Below, piece after piece: positions 15,383 to 23,844 of a DNA stretch of 64,000 bases; the first letter of the stretch is position 1, and every line of letters begins with the position of its first letter. Origin of the DNA: Planctomycetia bacterium (GTDB lineage: Bacteria; Planctomycetota; Phycisphaerae; Phycisphaerales; SM1A02). The stretch lies in contig SYGP01000010.1 in assembly GCA_005799495.1 (NCBI GenBank), positions 1 through 64,000 of the forward strand, given 5' to 3'. The notes under the pieces are model-generated. The model ran no database searches. It had not been told where the DNA came from and saw only the letters and a list, made by a program, of their open reading frames with translations. The translations under genes and the position numbers were made by a program.

Positions 15383-16753
15383 GTGGATGCAACGACCGCT
15401 CATTCCAGTGGCTTCGAGACAAGTTCCCGAAGCGACCTTCCGCTTGTTGTCGTGGTCGGGGGCGGTTTCGGGGGAATCCGGCTGGTTCAGCGCCTTGCGC
15501 GCGCGCCCGTGCGTGTCGTGCTCATCGATCGATCGAACCATCACCTCTTTCAGCCGCTTCTGTATCAGGTCGCGACGAGTGTGTTGACCGAATCGGAGAT
15601 CGCCTATCCGATTCGGCGCATCTTTCGGTTTCAGGCGAACGCGCTCGTCGGGCTCGGTGAGGTCCGTTCCGTGGACCGAGCGAACCGATCGCTCATCTTT
15701 TCCGATGGCACGCGGGCACCGTACGACTGGTTGGTTCTTGCGGCCGGAGCTGTATCGAGCTACTTCGGGAAGGATGGATGGTCGGCACTCGCACCGGGCA
15801 TGAAGACGCTCAACGAGGCCACGGCAATCCGCGCGCGCGTATTGCAGGCGTTCGAGGATGCCGAAGCGGAAACAGACCCGCAAGCCCTTCGCGCGCATCT
15901 GACATTCGTGATCGTCGGTGGAGGCGCCACCGGAGTGGAACTTGCGGGTGCGATTCGTGAGCTCGCGGTGGATGCCATGGCACCAGACTTCCGCCGCGTG
16001 CGCACGAAAACGACGCGCGTTGTGCTCGTCGAAGCGGGGAATCGCTTGCTCCCTTCCATGAGTGCAGCGTCGAGCGAAGCTGCTCGGGTAGCGCTGGCTG
16101 ACTTGGGAGTCGAGGTTCGTTTGAAGAGCATGGTGACGGATGTGTTTGACGGGGGCGTTGTCGTCGCTGGTGAACGCATCGAAGCGGATACGGTCGTTTG
16201 GGCGGCGGGGGTATCTGCGAGTCCGCTCGGCGCCACTCTGGGCGCCGAACTGGATTCCGCTGGCCGCGTCAAGGTGTTGCCCGACTGTTCGGTGCCTGGA
16301 TCCCCCGAGGTCTTTGTGATCGGCGACATGGCAGCGCAAACCTGCTCGAAAGATGGGCGTGCGGTGCCTGGAGTTGCTCCGGGCGCCATCCAAATGGCTG
16401 AGATGGTTGCGGGCGTCATCGCGGCGGAAACGAAAGCGGCAAGGCGTGGCACGCCGCCGCCGCCGCGCCCCGCGTTTCGATACAAGGACAAGGGAAGCAT
16501 GGCAACGATCGGTCGTGCGCGTGCGGTGGCGGAAGTGAGCGGCTTGCAGCTCCGCGGACTTCCGGCGTGGCTCGCGTGGTTGTTCGTACATCTGGTGTTG
16601 CTCGTCGGTTTCCGCAATCGCCTGTTTGTGTTGCTCTCCTGGGCATTCGCGTATCTCGCGTACAGCAAGGGGGCGCGTTTGATCACGGGCCAATCGCGGT
16701 CGCGATTGAAGACGCCCCTCGGTGAGGAGATGGAGCGGCTCGCGCGGACCTGA
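15383..16753 (+). CDS. ndh: Type II NADH dehydrogenase (NDH-2)
   Basis: 456 residues. FAD-binding V-V-V-G-G-G-F-G-G near residue 22, quinone-site-like H-H-L-F-Q-P-L-L-Y-Q-V-A-T near 55, second Rossmann V-I-V-G-G-G-A-T-G-V-E-L-A near 178, and F-V-I-G-D-M-A near 312. The C-terminal ~80 residues include hydrophobic or amphipathic helices that would tether it to the membrane. It oxidises NADH and reduces quinone without pumping protons. The start is a GTG; another GTG at 15350 is in frame. I prefer 15383 because TAGGAT (15355-15360) would start RNA near 15367 and leave an AGGA ribosome site before 15383. Confidence 0.85.
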   Translation: MDATTAHSSGFETSSRSDLPLVVVVGGGFGGIRLVQRLARAPVRVVLIDRSNHHLFQPLLYQVATSVLTESEIAYPIRRIFRFQANALVGLGEVRSVDRANRSLIFSDGTRAPYDWLVLAAGAVSSYFGKDGWSALAPGMKTLNEATAIRARVLQAFEDAEAETDPQALRAHLTFVIVGGGATGVELAGAIRELAVDAMAPDFRRVRTKTTRVVLVEAGNRLLPSMSAASSEAARVALADLGVEVRLKSMVTDVFDGGVVVAGERIEADTVVWAAGVSASPLGATLGAELDSAGRVKVLPDCSVPGSPEVFVIGDMAAQTCSKDGRAVPGVAPGAIQMAEMVAGVIAAETKAARRGTPPPPRPAFRYKDKGSMATIGRARAVAEVSGLQLRGLPAWLAWLFVHLVLLVGFRNRLFVLLSWAFAYLAYSKGARLITGQSRSRLKTPLGEEMERLART

Positions 16754-16763
16754 ACCGTTTGGA

Positions 16764-16769
16764 TAGCCT
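16764..16769 (+). promoter_or_regulatory. -10 element of aroE (TAGCCT), seven bases before GTG
   Basis: TAGCCT is followed by seven bases and the GTG at 16777. A TTG at 16759 lies upstream of the -10 and could not be transcribed from it. Confidence 0.5.
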
Positions 16770-16776
16770 CGTCCCC

Positions 16777-17655
16777 GTGGCAATCATTGCACCTGCGAAG
16801 CAGATGACGGGAATGCTTGGTCATCCGGTGGCGGAGAACCCGATTGACCGCATGTTCGATGCGGTGTATTCGCATCACGGCCTCCACTGGCAATTCTGGA
16901 AGAATGACATCGCGAATGAGGCAGATCTTGCCTGCGCGATTGCGGCGCTGCGTCCGCTTGGGTACCGAGGGATGTGCATCACCGTTCCGTGGAAGGTTGC
17001 CGTGATTCCGCTGCTCGACGCCGTGGACGAGGATGTGCGCGCGATCGGTGCGGCCAACTACACCACGATCGAAGATGGCCGGGTCATTGGTCACAACAAC
17101 GATGGGAAGGGAGTCGTCAAGGCGATCAAGAAAGTCGCTCCGCTGCAGGGCCAGCGTGTCGTGATGCTCGGTGCGGGGGGCGCGGGCCGTGCCATGGCTG
17201 TCGAGATCGCATGGGCTGGAGCGGCGCACCTCACGCTTGTCACACGGCGCGAGGAGCAGGGGTGCGAAGTCGCGGCGCGTGTCCGCGATGCGACGGGCGT
17301 TCCGTGTGAGTGGCAGCAGTGGTCTGGTCCCATCCGACTGCCCAAGGGAACAACAGTGCTCATGAACGCAACGCACCTGGGCTGCGCACCGCACTGCGAA
17401 GAGGTGCCGATCGACTGGGACACCGTCGCACCTGGCTGTCTCGCGGTCGATGTGATTACAAATCCTCGTCTGACTCCTTTCCTTGTGGCGGCAAAGACGC
17501 GGGGCTGTCCCGTGGTGGACGGTGTCGAGATGTTGGTGCAGTTGGCGATGCAGATCTTTACACAGTGGACGGGAGTTCCCGCCGAGGAGGCGGTGTTCCA
17601 GCGCGCGGTCGCGGAGGCTCTCGGCGAGGGCAGCTGTTCATCGAGTTCGAGATGA
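16777..17655 (+). CDS. aroE: Shikimate dehydrogenase-family protein
   Basis: 292 residues. Contains M-L-G-H-P-V-A-E-N near 14 (shikimate-binding side), C-I-T-V-P-W-K near 68 with the catalytic lysine, N-N-D-G-K-G near 107 (usually N-T-D-G), nucleotide-binding G-A-G-G-A-G-R-A near 130 and D-V-I-T-N-P-R-L-T-P-F near 225. The enzyme reduces 3-dehydroshikimate to shikimate with NADPH in aromatic amino-acid synthesis. The usual S-x-S of the substrate site is replaced by A-E-N, and N-T-D by N-N-D, so it may be a divergent family member (quinate or aminoshikimate dehydrogenase-like). EPSP synthase, a later step, is encoded at 35.5 kb in this window. Confidence 0.8.
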   Translation: MAIIAPAKQMTGMLGHPVAENPIDRMFDAVYSHHGLHWQFWKNDIANEADLACAIAALRPLGYRGMCITVPWKVAVIPLLDAVDEDVRAIGAANYTTIEDGRVIGHNNDGKGVVKAIKKVAPLQGQRVVMLGAGGAGRAMAVEIAWAGAAHLTLVTRREEQGCEVAARVRDATGVPCEWQQWSGPIRLPKGTTVLMNATHLGCAPHCEEVPIDWDTVAPGCLAVDVITNPRLTPFLVAAKTRGCPVVDGVEMLVQLAMQIFTQWTGVPAEEAVFQRAVAEALGEGSCSSSSR

Positions 17656-17723
17656 GATGGGGTTGATGGATTCGGTTGTTGGTGAGTTGGAGTTATCTTC
17701 CAAAGGTGAGAGGAGCTGAACGA

Positions 17724-19160
17724 ATGAACAGTCCATCGGGTGCTTTCGAGGGTGCGAGCGTTGGTCGGCGGTTCCATTCGCGGCGTCATGGATGTCATGG
17801 ATGGACGAGTTCGCTTGCACTGGGTGTCGGATGCCTGACTCTGGCAGCGCTCACGCCTGACGCTGCGGCGTGGCACGGTGCGGGGATGCAAGCAGGGTCG
17901 CCGCCCGCTGCGAATGCGGTTCCAGCATCGCCAGGCGAGACCACGCCGAAGGTTGCAGCAACGGAGCGGTATACGGATGACGAGATCAAGTTGCTTGTGG
18001 GGCCTGTGGCGCTTTATCCCGATTCGCTTCTTGCGAACACCCTCACGGCTTGCCTCTACCCCGACCAAGTCGCGGCTGCAGCGCGAATGTGCGCATCGGG
18101 TTCGCCGCCAACCCAAGCGCAGATTGATGCGACCAACTGGGAACTTCCGGTCAAGGCAATTGCGGCAGTGCCTTCCGTGGTGAACACGCTCAACCAGTAT
18201 CCAGACTGGATGCGAGCACTCGGGTCCGCCTACTTGAAGCAGCCATCGGATGTGATGCGCGTCACGCAGCAGCTGCGCGCGAAGGCCATCGCCAACGGAG
18301 CGCTCAAGTCCGACGACCAGCAGATTGCCGTGCAGTCGACTGGTGACGACGGCGCATCGACGGTCACCATCATCTCCGCAAACCCGCAAGTGATTACAGT
18401 GCCCATCTACTCACCAGAGGTCGTGTACGCCGACCCCGATGTGTATGTCGCCGGCTACCCCGCTGGCTACTGGGGTTACGCAAGCGGCGTCTATGTTGGT
18501 CCCGGCTTCGGAGCGATCAACTGCGACTGGTACCGCGGCTACTGCGCCTGGGGTCATGCGGTCTACAACCCGGCGTGGGATCATGTGGGTGTGGCAGGGG
18601 TGAATACGCTGCATGATGAGTGGAATCAGACTCAGCGCCGTCAGAATGCGGCCACAGCATCAGCTGTGACTCCTGGTCCAGCAGGGTCTGCCTTCCGTGG
18701 CGTTGGCGATGTCGGTAGCCCCTATCGACCCGCGGATCCGGGCGGTGTTGGTGGTGTCGGTGGCGTGGGCGGTGTTGGCTCGCCGCGCATGCCCGCACCC
18801 GCAGGCATCCCTGGCTACGGGCGAGTCGGCGGGGCCGGAGGCGTCAGTGGACCCGCTGGCGTTGGCCAAGTGGGCGGACCGGGTGGAGTGGGACAGGTCG
18901 GCGGTCCTGGAGGAGTTGGTCGAGTGAACGGACCAGGTGGATATGGACCCTCGTGGGGCGCAGGTGGTGCAGGTGCCGCTGGCGCCTACGGTGCTGGCGG
19001 AGATCGTTCAGCATTTTCTGGAGACCGCAGATCATCGGCATCAAGCCAACGCGGAGCATCGAGCAATCAGAGGTCCGCCAACCGCACTGGTGGCGGAGGA
19101 GCAGGTGGGAACGGAAGAGGTGATGGCGGATCGGGCGGTGAGAGAGGAGGTCGCCGATGA
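17724..19160 (+). CDS. DUF3300 exported protein with Gly-rich repeat tail
   Basis: 478 residues. A signal region (L-G-V-G-C-L-T-L-A-A-L-T-P-D-A-A-A) precedes the DUF3300 domain at about 75-300, with L-L-V-G-P-V-A-L-Y-P-D-S-L-L near 92 and I-T-V-P-I-Y-S-P-E-V-V-Y near 225. Residues ~340-478 are low complexity: G-G-V and G-P-G-G-V repeats, then Ser/Arg/Gly. The family is widespread in envelope-associated proteins of unknown role. GAGAGGAG upstream is a good ribosome site, and TTCGGT-N17-TATCTT near 17673-17700 could be the promoter. It overlaps the DUF2950 gene by four bases (ATGA); DUF3300 and DUF2950 genes are commonly paired, so they probably act together. Confidence 0.85.
   Translation: MNSPSGAFEGASVGRRFHSRRHGCHGWTSSLALGVGCLTLAALTPDAAAWHGAGMQAGSPPAANAVPASPGETTPKVAATERYTDDEIKLLVGPVALYPDSLLANTLTACLYPDQVAAAARMCASGSPPTQAQIDATNWELPVKAIAAVPSVVNTLNQYPDWMRALGSAYLKQPSDVMRVTQQLRAKAIANGALKSDDQQIAVQSTGDDGASTVTIISANPQVITVPIYSPEVVYADPDVYVAGYPAGYWGYASGVYVGPGFGAINCDWYRGYCAWGHAVYNPAWDHVGVAGVNTLHDEWNQTQRRQNAATASAVTPGPAGSAFRGVGDVGSPYRPADPGGVGGVGGVGGVGSPRMPAPAGIPGYGRVGGAGGVSGPAGVGQVGGPGGVGQVGGPGGVGRVNGPGGYGPSWGAGGAGAAGAYGAGGDRSAFSGDRRSSASSQRGASSNQRSANRTGGGGAGGNGRGDGGSGGERGGRR
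18745..18960 (+). repeat. Imperfect glycine-codon repeats inside the DUF3300 gene
   Basis: Runs of GGTGTTGGTGGTGTC-like units followed by three copies of a unit encoding G-P-G-G-V-G-Q/R-V. They are coding repeats of the C-terminal tail and a likely site of length variation. Confidence 0.6.
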
Positions 19161-20098
19161 CGCAGTCCAACAACAGCATGAACCGGTGGATCGTTTCTCG
19201 CCGGATCATCGCGCTTGCCGTGGCCCTCGCGATCTCGGCGTGCAACAGTCCTTCCACAGTCTCGCCAACGGCTTCGGGCGCCGCAGAGTTTGCCACGCCC
19301 GAAGCCGCCGTGGCTGCGCTCAAAGGCGTGCTGCAGAACCCAAATCCGCGAGTTGCCGAGGCGCTGTTTGGATCACGCTGGAGTGAGCTGCGTCAGGCGC
19401 CCGATGAAGCACAGCGATTGCGCGCCGCATTTCTGACGCGGCTTGAGCGCGGATACCGCATCGACCAAGTTGGCGACGGGGCGATTCTGGTTGTTGGTGC
19501 TCCGGATGATCCCGATCGTTTCGCCTTTGCCGTGCCGCTTCGTCAGCACGATGGACGCTGGTCGTGGGATACGGCAGCAGGCGCCGAAGAGTTTCGGCTG
19601 CGTCGACTTGGTCGTAACGAACTTGACACGATCGATGCCATGAAGGCGATCGCCGCAGCGCAGCGCGCCTATTTCGACAGTCTGCCGCAGGGCGGTGCGA
19701 CCGCGATGTTCGCCGCGCGCATCATGAGCAGCGCTGGACGGAAAGACGGGCTGTATTGGCCGGCAACGGGCGCCGAAGCACAGGCGCCGCTCGGAGCGGC
19801 GATCGCAGGCGCGGACTGCACAGGCGGCGCGCCGAGGAATGCAGCGGCGTTCAACGGGTATTGGTTTGCGGTGCTGCCGGCCGGGACCATCGATGCGCTC
19901 GGCACGGTGATCGCGTGGCCTGAGCAGTACGGAGTCAGCGGGATCATGACCTTCAAGGTTGCTCCCGATGGCATCGTGTATGAACGCGATCTCGGCAGTG
20001 ACACGCCGCGCGCTCGGGAGAAGTGCAGTGAATCTGGTTCGGGCGAGACTGCCTCCAACGGCTGGATGCGCAGCGACATGGCGTCCACGAAGGGGTAG
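19157..20098 (+). CDS. DUF2950 lipoprotein
   Basis: 313 residues. A lipoprotein signal ends in L-A-I-S-A-C near 29, so it should be anchored in a membrane on the periplasmic side. The rest matches DUF2950: F-A-T-P-E-A-A-V-A-A-L near 45, W-S-W-D-T-A-A-G near 135, A-I-A-A-A-Q-R-A-Y near 170, D-G-L-Y-W-P near 195, F-N-G-Y-W-F-A-V near 235. Function is unknown. It is translationally coupled to the DUF3300 gene upstream. Confidence 0.85.
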   Translation: MTQSNNSMNRWIVSRRIIALAVALAISACNSPSTVSPTASGAAEFATPEAAVAALKGVLQNPNPRVAEALFGSRWSELRQAPDEAQRLRAAFLTRLERGYRIDQVGDGAILVVGAPDDPDRFAFAVPLRQHDGRWSWDTAAGAEEFRLRRLGRNELDTIDAMKAIAAAQRAYFDSLPQGGATAMFAARIMSSAGRKDGLYWPATGAEAQAPLGAAIAGADCTGGAPRNAAAFNGYWFAVLPAGTIDALGTVIAWPEQYGVSGIMTFKVAPDGIVYERDLGSDTPRAREKCSESGSGETASNGWMRSDMASTKG

Positions 20099-20120
20099 CG
20101 CAGCGGGACAGCGCAGCGAC

Positions 20121-20597
20121 TCAGTCCAGATCGCACTCTTGCATCGCTCGCTGCGCCGCCTCCCACGCAATCCGCGCCTTGGCCAAGGCATCTGCATAGG
20201 CCGCTGCCAGCTTGGAGTCGTTTGGAGGCGCTGCAAATGCCTTCCGCGCCGCGGCCCAGGCGAGCTCTGATCGCGAGAGTGCAACCACCAGCGCATCGCG
20301 GGCGTCGCCTCCATCGGCGGAGTCATCGTCGGCAATGTGGGATGCCACAGAGGATGCTTGCTCCGCCATGAAGGCAGATTCCGCCGCGGCGGTGACCAAA
20401 ACGGCGTTTTCCCTGTGTGCTGCCTCATCCGTTTCCGCCAACTCCCCAGCCGCATCCGACGCAGCGTCTGCAGCCTTGGCGTATTCGCGGCAGCAATCCC
20501 GGTACGACTCGGGCAGCGCAGCAGGTTTGGTGGAACGATTCGCAGCACAGCCAACGAGGGCGGCAGTGACCAGAAGAGTCGCTGAGAATCGTTTCAT
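20121..20597 (-). CDS. Small alanine-rich helical lipoprotein
   Basis: 158 residues. Signal with lipobox L-V-G-C near 15-18, then a long alanine/glutamate-rich, almost entirely helical sequence with regular heptad-like spacing. Such proteins resemble Lpp-like or TPR-like periplasmic spacers, but no family is recognised. A second ATG at 20618 is seven codons upstream; 20597 is preferred because it begins directly with the signal sequence. It lies convergent to DUF2950 and downstream of the tRNA gene on the same strand. Confidence 0.7.
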   Translation of the reverse strand: MKRFSATLLVTAALVGCAANRSTKPAALPESYRDCCREYAKAADAASDAAGELAETDEAAHRENAVLVTAAAESAFMAEQASSVASHIADDDSADGGDARDALVVALSRSELAWAAARKAFAAPPNDSKLAAAYADALAKARIAWEAAQRAMQECDLD

Positions 20598-20633
20598 GCA
20601 TCGCTCCCGTGTATGCACGATGCATCAGGAGAA

Positions 20634-20706
20634 AGCGGGCAAAGGGACTCGAACCCTCGACATTCAGCTTGGGTAGCTGACGCTCTACCAACTGAGCTAC
20701 GCCCGC
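20634..20706 (-). tRNA. tRNA-Gly (anticodon CCC), with A at position 33
   Basis: All four arms fold: acceptor GCGGGCG/TGCCCGC (one G-T pair), D arm GCTC/GAGC, anticodon arm TCAGC/GCTGA, T arm GAGGG/CCCTT with TTCGAGT loop. The seven-base anticodon loop is TACCCAA, giving anticodon CCC for glycine. Position 33 is A where nearly all tRNAs have U. The 3' CCA is not encoded. Confidence 0.85.
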
Positions 20707-20717
20707 AAGACTTTCAA

Positions 20718-20745
20718 AGTGTAACTGCGAACACGCTGCCCGCAA
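20718..20745 (-). promoter_or_regulatory. Promoter of tRNA-Gly(CCC)
   Basis: TTGCGG (20745-20740) and TACACT (20723-20718) are separated by 16 bases, and the tRNA begins 11 bases after the -10. Confidence 0.55.
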
Positions 20746-20758
20746 CAGGGGCATTGCC

Positions 20759-20764
20759 TACCTT
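20759..20764 (+). promoter_or_regulatory. -10 element of copA (TACCTT), six bases before ATG
   Basis: TACCTT then six bases then ATG at 20771. There is no ribosome-binding sequence; leaderless start predicted. Confidence 0.5.
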
Positions 20765-20770
20765 GTTCCT

Positions 20771-22963
20771 ATGTCTGTCGCCGAGGACGATCGAGTGCTG
20801 CTGATTGGCGGAATGCACTGTGGGGGGTGCGCGCGGACCATCGAGGAGCGGCTGAAGCGATTGGAAGGCGTCTCGCGTGCCGTTGTGGACTTCGCATCTG
20901 GATCGGCCTTGGTGCAGGCGCACGCGGCAGCTGCGAGCGAAGCTGCGAATGTCGTTCGTGCGCTTGGCTACGAAGCTGAATGGTCCAACGCTGCCGAGGA
21001 TGATCCGCTGCAAGAGTTGCTGCAGGAGCAGGCGGCGACCATCCAAGCGCAGGCGGAGCGTGAGCGACGGTGGCGATATCGCACGATCCTGGCCGGCGCG
21101 CTGTGGATCCCGCTTGAGTGCATGCACCTGTTGGGCAGCCATGCGCAGTGGCAGGGGTGGAGCATGTTGATCGGTGCTGCGGTCGCTCTGGTGTGTGCAG
21201 GAGGTGGGTTCTTTTCGAGCGCGTGGAAGGCTCTGCGAGTGGGTACTTCCAACATGGACTCACTCATTGCGATGGGCGTTGGGGCATCTTTCGCGATGAG
21301 TGCGGCCGTGTTTCTGCACCACGCAGCGACTGGAGATGAGATGGCTGCGCCGCTGTACTTCGCGGAGACCACGGCACTCATCGCGATCGTCAGTTTGGGG
21401 CACTGGCTGGAGTCGCGCGGTACGTCTCGAGCGACAGGTTCGCTTGCAGCGCTCATGGGCGAGTTGCCGCAGCACGCGCTTCGCGTGCGCGACGGGGGAG
21501 CGGTGGAGGAAGTCCCTGCGTCGAAGGTGAGTGTTGGTGAGGAGGTATTGGTCAAGCCCGGTGGGCGCATCCCGGTCGACGGCGATGTCATCCGCGGAAC
21601 GAGCAGTGTCGATGAATCGACGCTAACAGGTGAGTCGCTGCCCGTCATGCGAGTCGTTGGCGACAGGGTGCTCGCCGGTGGGATCGCAGTGGACGGTGCA
21701 CTCACGGTTCGTGCTTCGCGGGCAGGGTGTGAATCCGCGGCAGCGCAGATCGCGCGGATCGTGTGCGATGCGCAGCGGACGAAGGCGCCGATCCAGCGGC
21801 TGGCTGACCGTGTGTGCGCCTGGTTTGTGCCGCTGATGATCGCCGTTGCGCTGGTCGCAGGCATCGCATGGGCGGTGGCGGATGGATTGTCCGCGGGAAT
21901 CGTGGTCGCCGTGACCGTTCTTGTGATCGCGTGTCCTTGTGCGCTTGGGATCGCGACGCCGCTTGCGATCACCGTGGGAGCACGTGCAGCAAGCAAGCGG
22001 GGAATCCTGCTTCGGAGCAGTGGCGTGGTGGAACAGGCGTCGCTGGTCACGCGAGTGCTGTTTGACAAGACGGGCACCCTGACGACGGGATCAGCAACCG
22101 TTGATGCCATGGAGATGGTCTGCGGTAGCGAGGCAGATGCCGTTCGGTTGGCAGCGTCCGTGGAAGCGCCGAGTGAGCACCCGATCGGGCGCGCGATTGT
22201 GCAGCTTGCAAGGGAGCGCGGCGTGTCGCTCGCGCCAGTTGGCTCGTTTCGCGCGATTGCCGGCGATGGGGTGGAAGGCGTCGTCGGTGGGCAGCGCGTG
22301 TCCGTTCGGCGCGATGGGGCTGCAGCGGCGAGGCTTGAAGTGAATGGGGAGACATGGGCGCGATTCAGGGTGCGCGATCCGATTCGTCCCACATCTGCGG
22401 AGGCGGTGAAGCAGCTGCGCATGCTGGGAGTTCATGTCCAGCTGCTGAGTGGCGATCGGCAGGCTTCGGCAGTGCTGGTGGGTGACGCGGTTGGCATCGA
22501 CGAGGACGACTGCCTTGGTGGGCAGACACCCATGCAGAAGGCCGCGGTTGCCGAACAGCATGGTCGGGCCTGCATGATGGTGGGAGATGGAATCAATGAT
22601 GCGGCGGCGCTCGCCAAGGCAGGTGTCGGGGTTGCGATGGGAGGTGGAACGGCTCTTGCCTCGGTATCGGCAAGCGCTGTGATCGTCGGCTCCGATCCGC
22701 GTGCTGCCGCAATGATGATTTCGATCGCCCGTGCGACGATGCGGACGGTTCGGCAGAACCTCTGGTTCGCCTTTGCCTACAACACCTTGGCGATCCCCCT
22801 CGCGGCGTTGGGGGTGCTTGGGATGCATGGACCGCTGATCGCAGCGGTTGCCATGGGTCTGAGCGACCTGTCGGTCATTGCGAATACACTCCGGCTTCGG
22901 CAGCGGCTTGCGGGTGCGCATGCGTTCACTCGTTCCAAAGGCGCTGCGATCAAGGAGAACTGA
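20771..22963 (+). CDS. copA: Cu+-exporting P1B-type ATPase
   Basis: 730 residues with one N-terminal heavy-metal-associated domain carrying G-M-H-C-G-G-C near 15. It is followed by about eight transmembrane helices, actuator loop T-G-E-S-L-P near 285, metal-site C-P-C near 384, phosphorylation site D-K-T-G-T-L-T near 429, and hinge [10 protein letters not shown] near 612. The last helices contain F-A-Y-N-T-L near 668 and M-G-L-S-D-L-S-V near 698. The C-P-C plus Y-N plus M-x2-S pattern fits the Cu+ group (P1B-1). It would pump Cu+ from the cytoplasm. No CueR/CsoR regulator is adjacent. Its stop overlaps the TPR lipoprotein start by one base. Confidence 0.93.
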   Translation: MSVAEDDRVLLIGGMHCGGCARTIEERLKRLEGVSRAVVDFASGSALVQAHAAAASEAANVVRALGYEAEWSNAAEDDPLQELLQEQAATIQAQAERERRWRYRTILAGALWIPLECMHLLGSHAQWQGWSMLIGAAVALVCAGGGFFSSAWKALRVGTSNMDSLIAMGVGASFAMSAAVFLHHAATGDEMAAPLYFAETTALIAIVSLGHWLESRGTSRATGSLAALMGELPQHALRVRDGGAVEEVPASKVSVGEEVLVKPGGRIPVDGDVIRGTSSVDESTLTGESLPVMRVVGDRVLAGGIAVDGALTVRASRAGCESAAAQIARIVCDAQRTKAPIQRLADRVCAWFVPLMIAVALVAGIAWAVADGLSAGIVVAVTVLVIACPCALGIATPLAITVGARAASKRGILLRSSGVVEQASLVTRVLFDKTGTLTTGSATVDAMEMVCGSEADAVRLAASVEAPSEHPIGRAIVQLARERGVSLAPVGSFRAIAGDGVEGVVGGQRVSVRRDGAAAARLEVNGETWARFRVRDPIRPTSAEAVKQLRMLGVHVQLLSGDRQASAVLVGDAVGIDEDDCLGGQTPMQKAAVAEQHGRACMMVGDGINDAAALAKAGVGVAMGGGTALASVSASAVIVGSDPRAAAMMISIARATMRTVRQNLWFAFAYNTLAIPLAALGVLGMHGPLIAAVAMGLSDLSVIANTLRLRQRLAGAHAFTRSKGAAIKEN

Positions 22964-23844
22964 TGTCGATACAGCGCCGATCGCAAAAGCACTCTCGCCC
23001 TGCACTGTGTGTCCCAGTGATGTCTGTCCTGGCTTCGATCGCAGCGTGTGGGGTGGGTTGCGCGCCGAAGCAGGTCACGATGTCGACGCTGCCATGTGCC
23101 GATGAGGTGCATGCGAACCCAACGGCGGCGCGAGCGAAGTTTGCCGAGCAGGCCGGCCAGTCGCCCGACGACATCATGCCCCAGTTGTGCATCGCGTATG
23201 CCGCGATCGCACAGCACCGCTACAGCGAAGCAGTCGAGGCAGCGACTCGTGCGCTGGCGATCGAGAAGGGGAATGCCGTTGCACTCCGCATGCGAGCCTT
23301 CGCGCGCTATCGATTGGGTGCGTTCAACGCTGCGATCGAGGACGCGGAGCGGTCATTGCGGTCCGCGACTGATGGCGAGGCGTATGAGATCATCGGCAAG
23401 TGCCACCTTCGGCAAGGTGACGCGCGGGCTGCAATCGAGGACTTTCGCGTGTGGGCCAATCTCAGCGGGCTGGTGGAGGCTCGTTGCTGGATGGGAGCGG
23501 CGCAGTGGACAGCTGGCGACCGTGCGGGTGGGTTGAAGACATGGGAGGCTGCGGAACTTGCTGCGCCCAAGGACCCTGAGCCCTTCATTTGGAAAGCGGG
23601 ATTTCTGTTTCGCGGCGGCGACCGCGATGCAGCGCTCGAAGCTGCGCAGCGCGCCGTTGCCATCGCGCCGACTTCGCCCCAGTCGCTCGGGACTCTGGCT
23701 CGAGTGCAGTCTTGGTCTGGAGACGCCGGCGGCGCGGAAGAAACTGTTCGGCGGCTCGCGGTTACCGACAAGATCGCTGCAGAGAAACTGCGGCAGTCGC
23801 TCCAGGCGCAACCCACTACTGAACTGGAGACATCAGGCGGCTGA
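22963..23844 (+). CDS. TPR-repeat lipoprotein
   Basis: 293 residues. A signal peptide ends with a probable lipobox G-V-G-C near 33. The mature part is a chain of tetratricopeptide-like repeats (Y-S-E-A-V-E-A-A-T-R-A-L-A-I near 92, F-N-A-A-I-E-D-A-E-R-S-L near 122, and later D-A-A-L-E-A-A-Q-R-A-V-A-I near 225). TPR proteins are scaffolds; no enzyme domain is present. It is joined to copA by a one-base overlap, so it is probably co-expressed, but nothing in its sequence suggests metal binding. Its end overlaps the convergent cardiolipin synthase gene by 29 bases. Confidence 0.8.
   Translation: MSIQRRSQKHSRPALCVPVMSVLASIAACGVGCAPKQVTMSTLPCADEVHANPTAARAKFAEQAGQSPDDIMPQLCIAYAAIAQHRYSEAVEAATRALAIEKGNAVALRMRAFARYRLGAFNAAIEDAERSLRSATDGEAYEIIGKCHLRQGDARAAIEDFRVWANLSGLVEARCWMGAAQWTAGDRAGGLKTWEAAELAAPKDPEPFIWKAGFLFRGGDRDAALEAAQRAVAIAPTSPQSLGTLARVQSWSGDAGGAEETVRRLAVTDKIAAEKLRQSLQAQPTTELETSGG

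Noticed and set aside
15760-17394. 544-codon minus-strand open frame
   Set aside because: Antisense to ndh and aroE, which both have clear family motifs; no protein-like features.
18745-18960. CRISPR or minisatellite signal
   Set aside because: It is in frame and encodes the glycine-rich tail of the DUF3300 protein.
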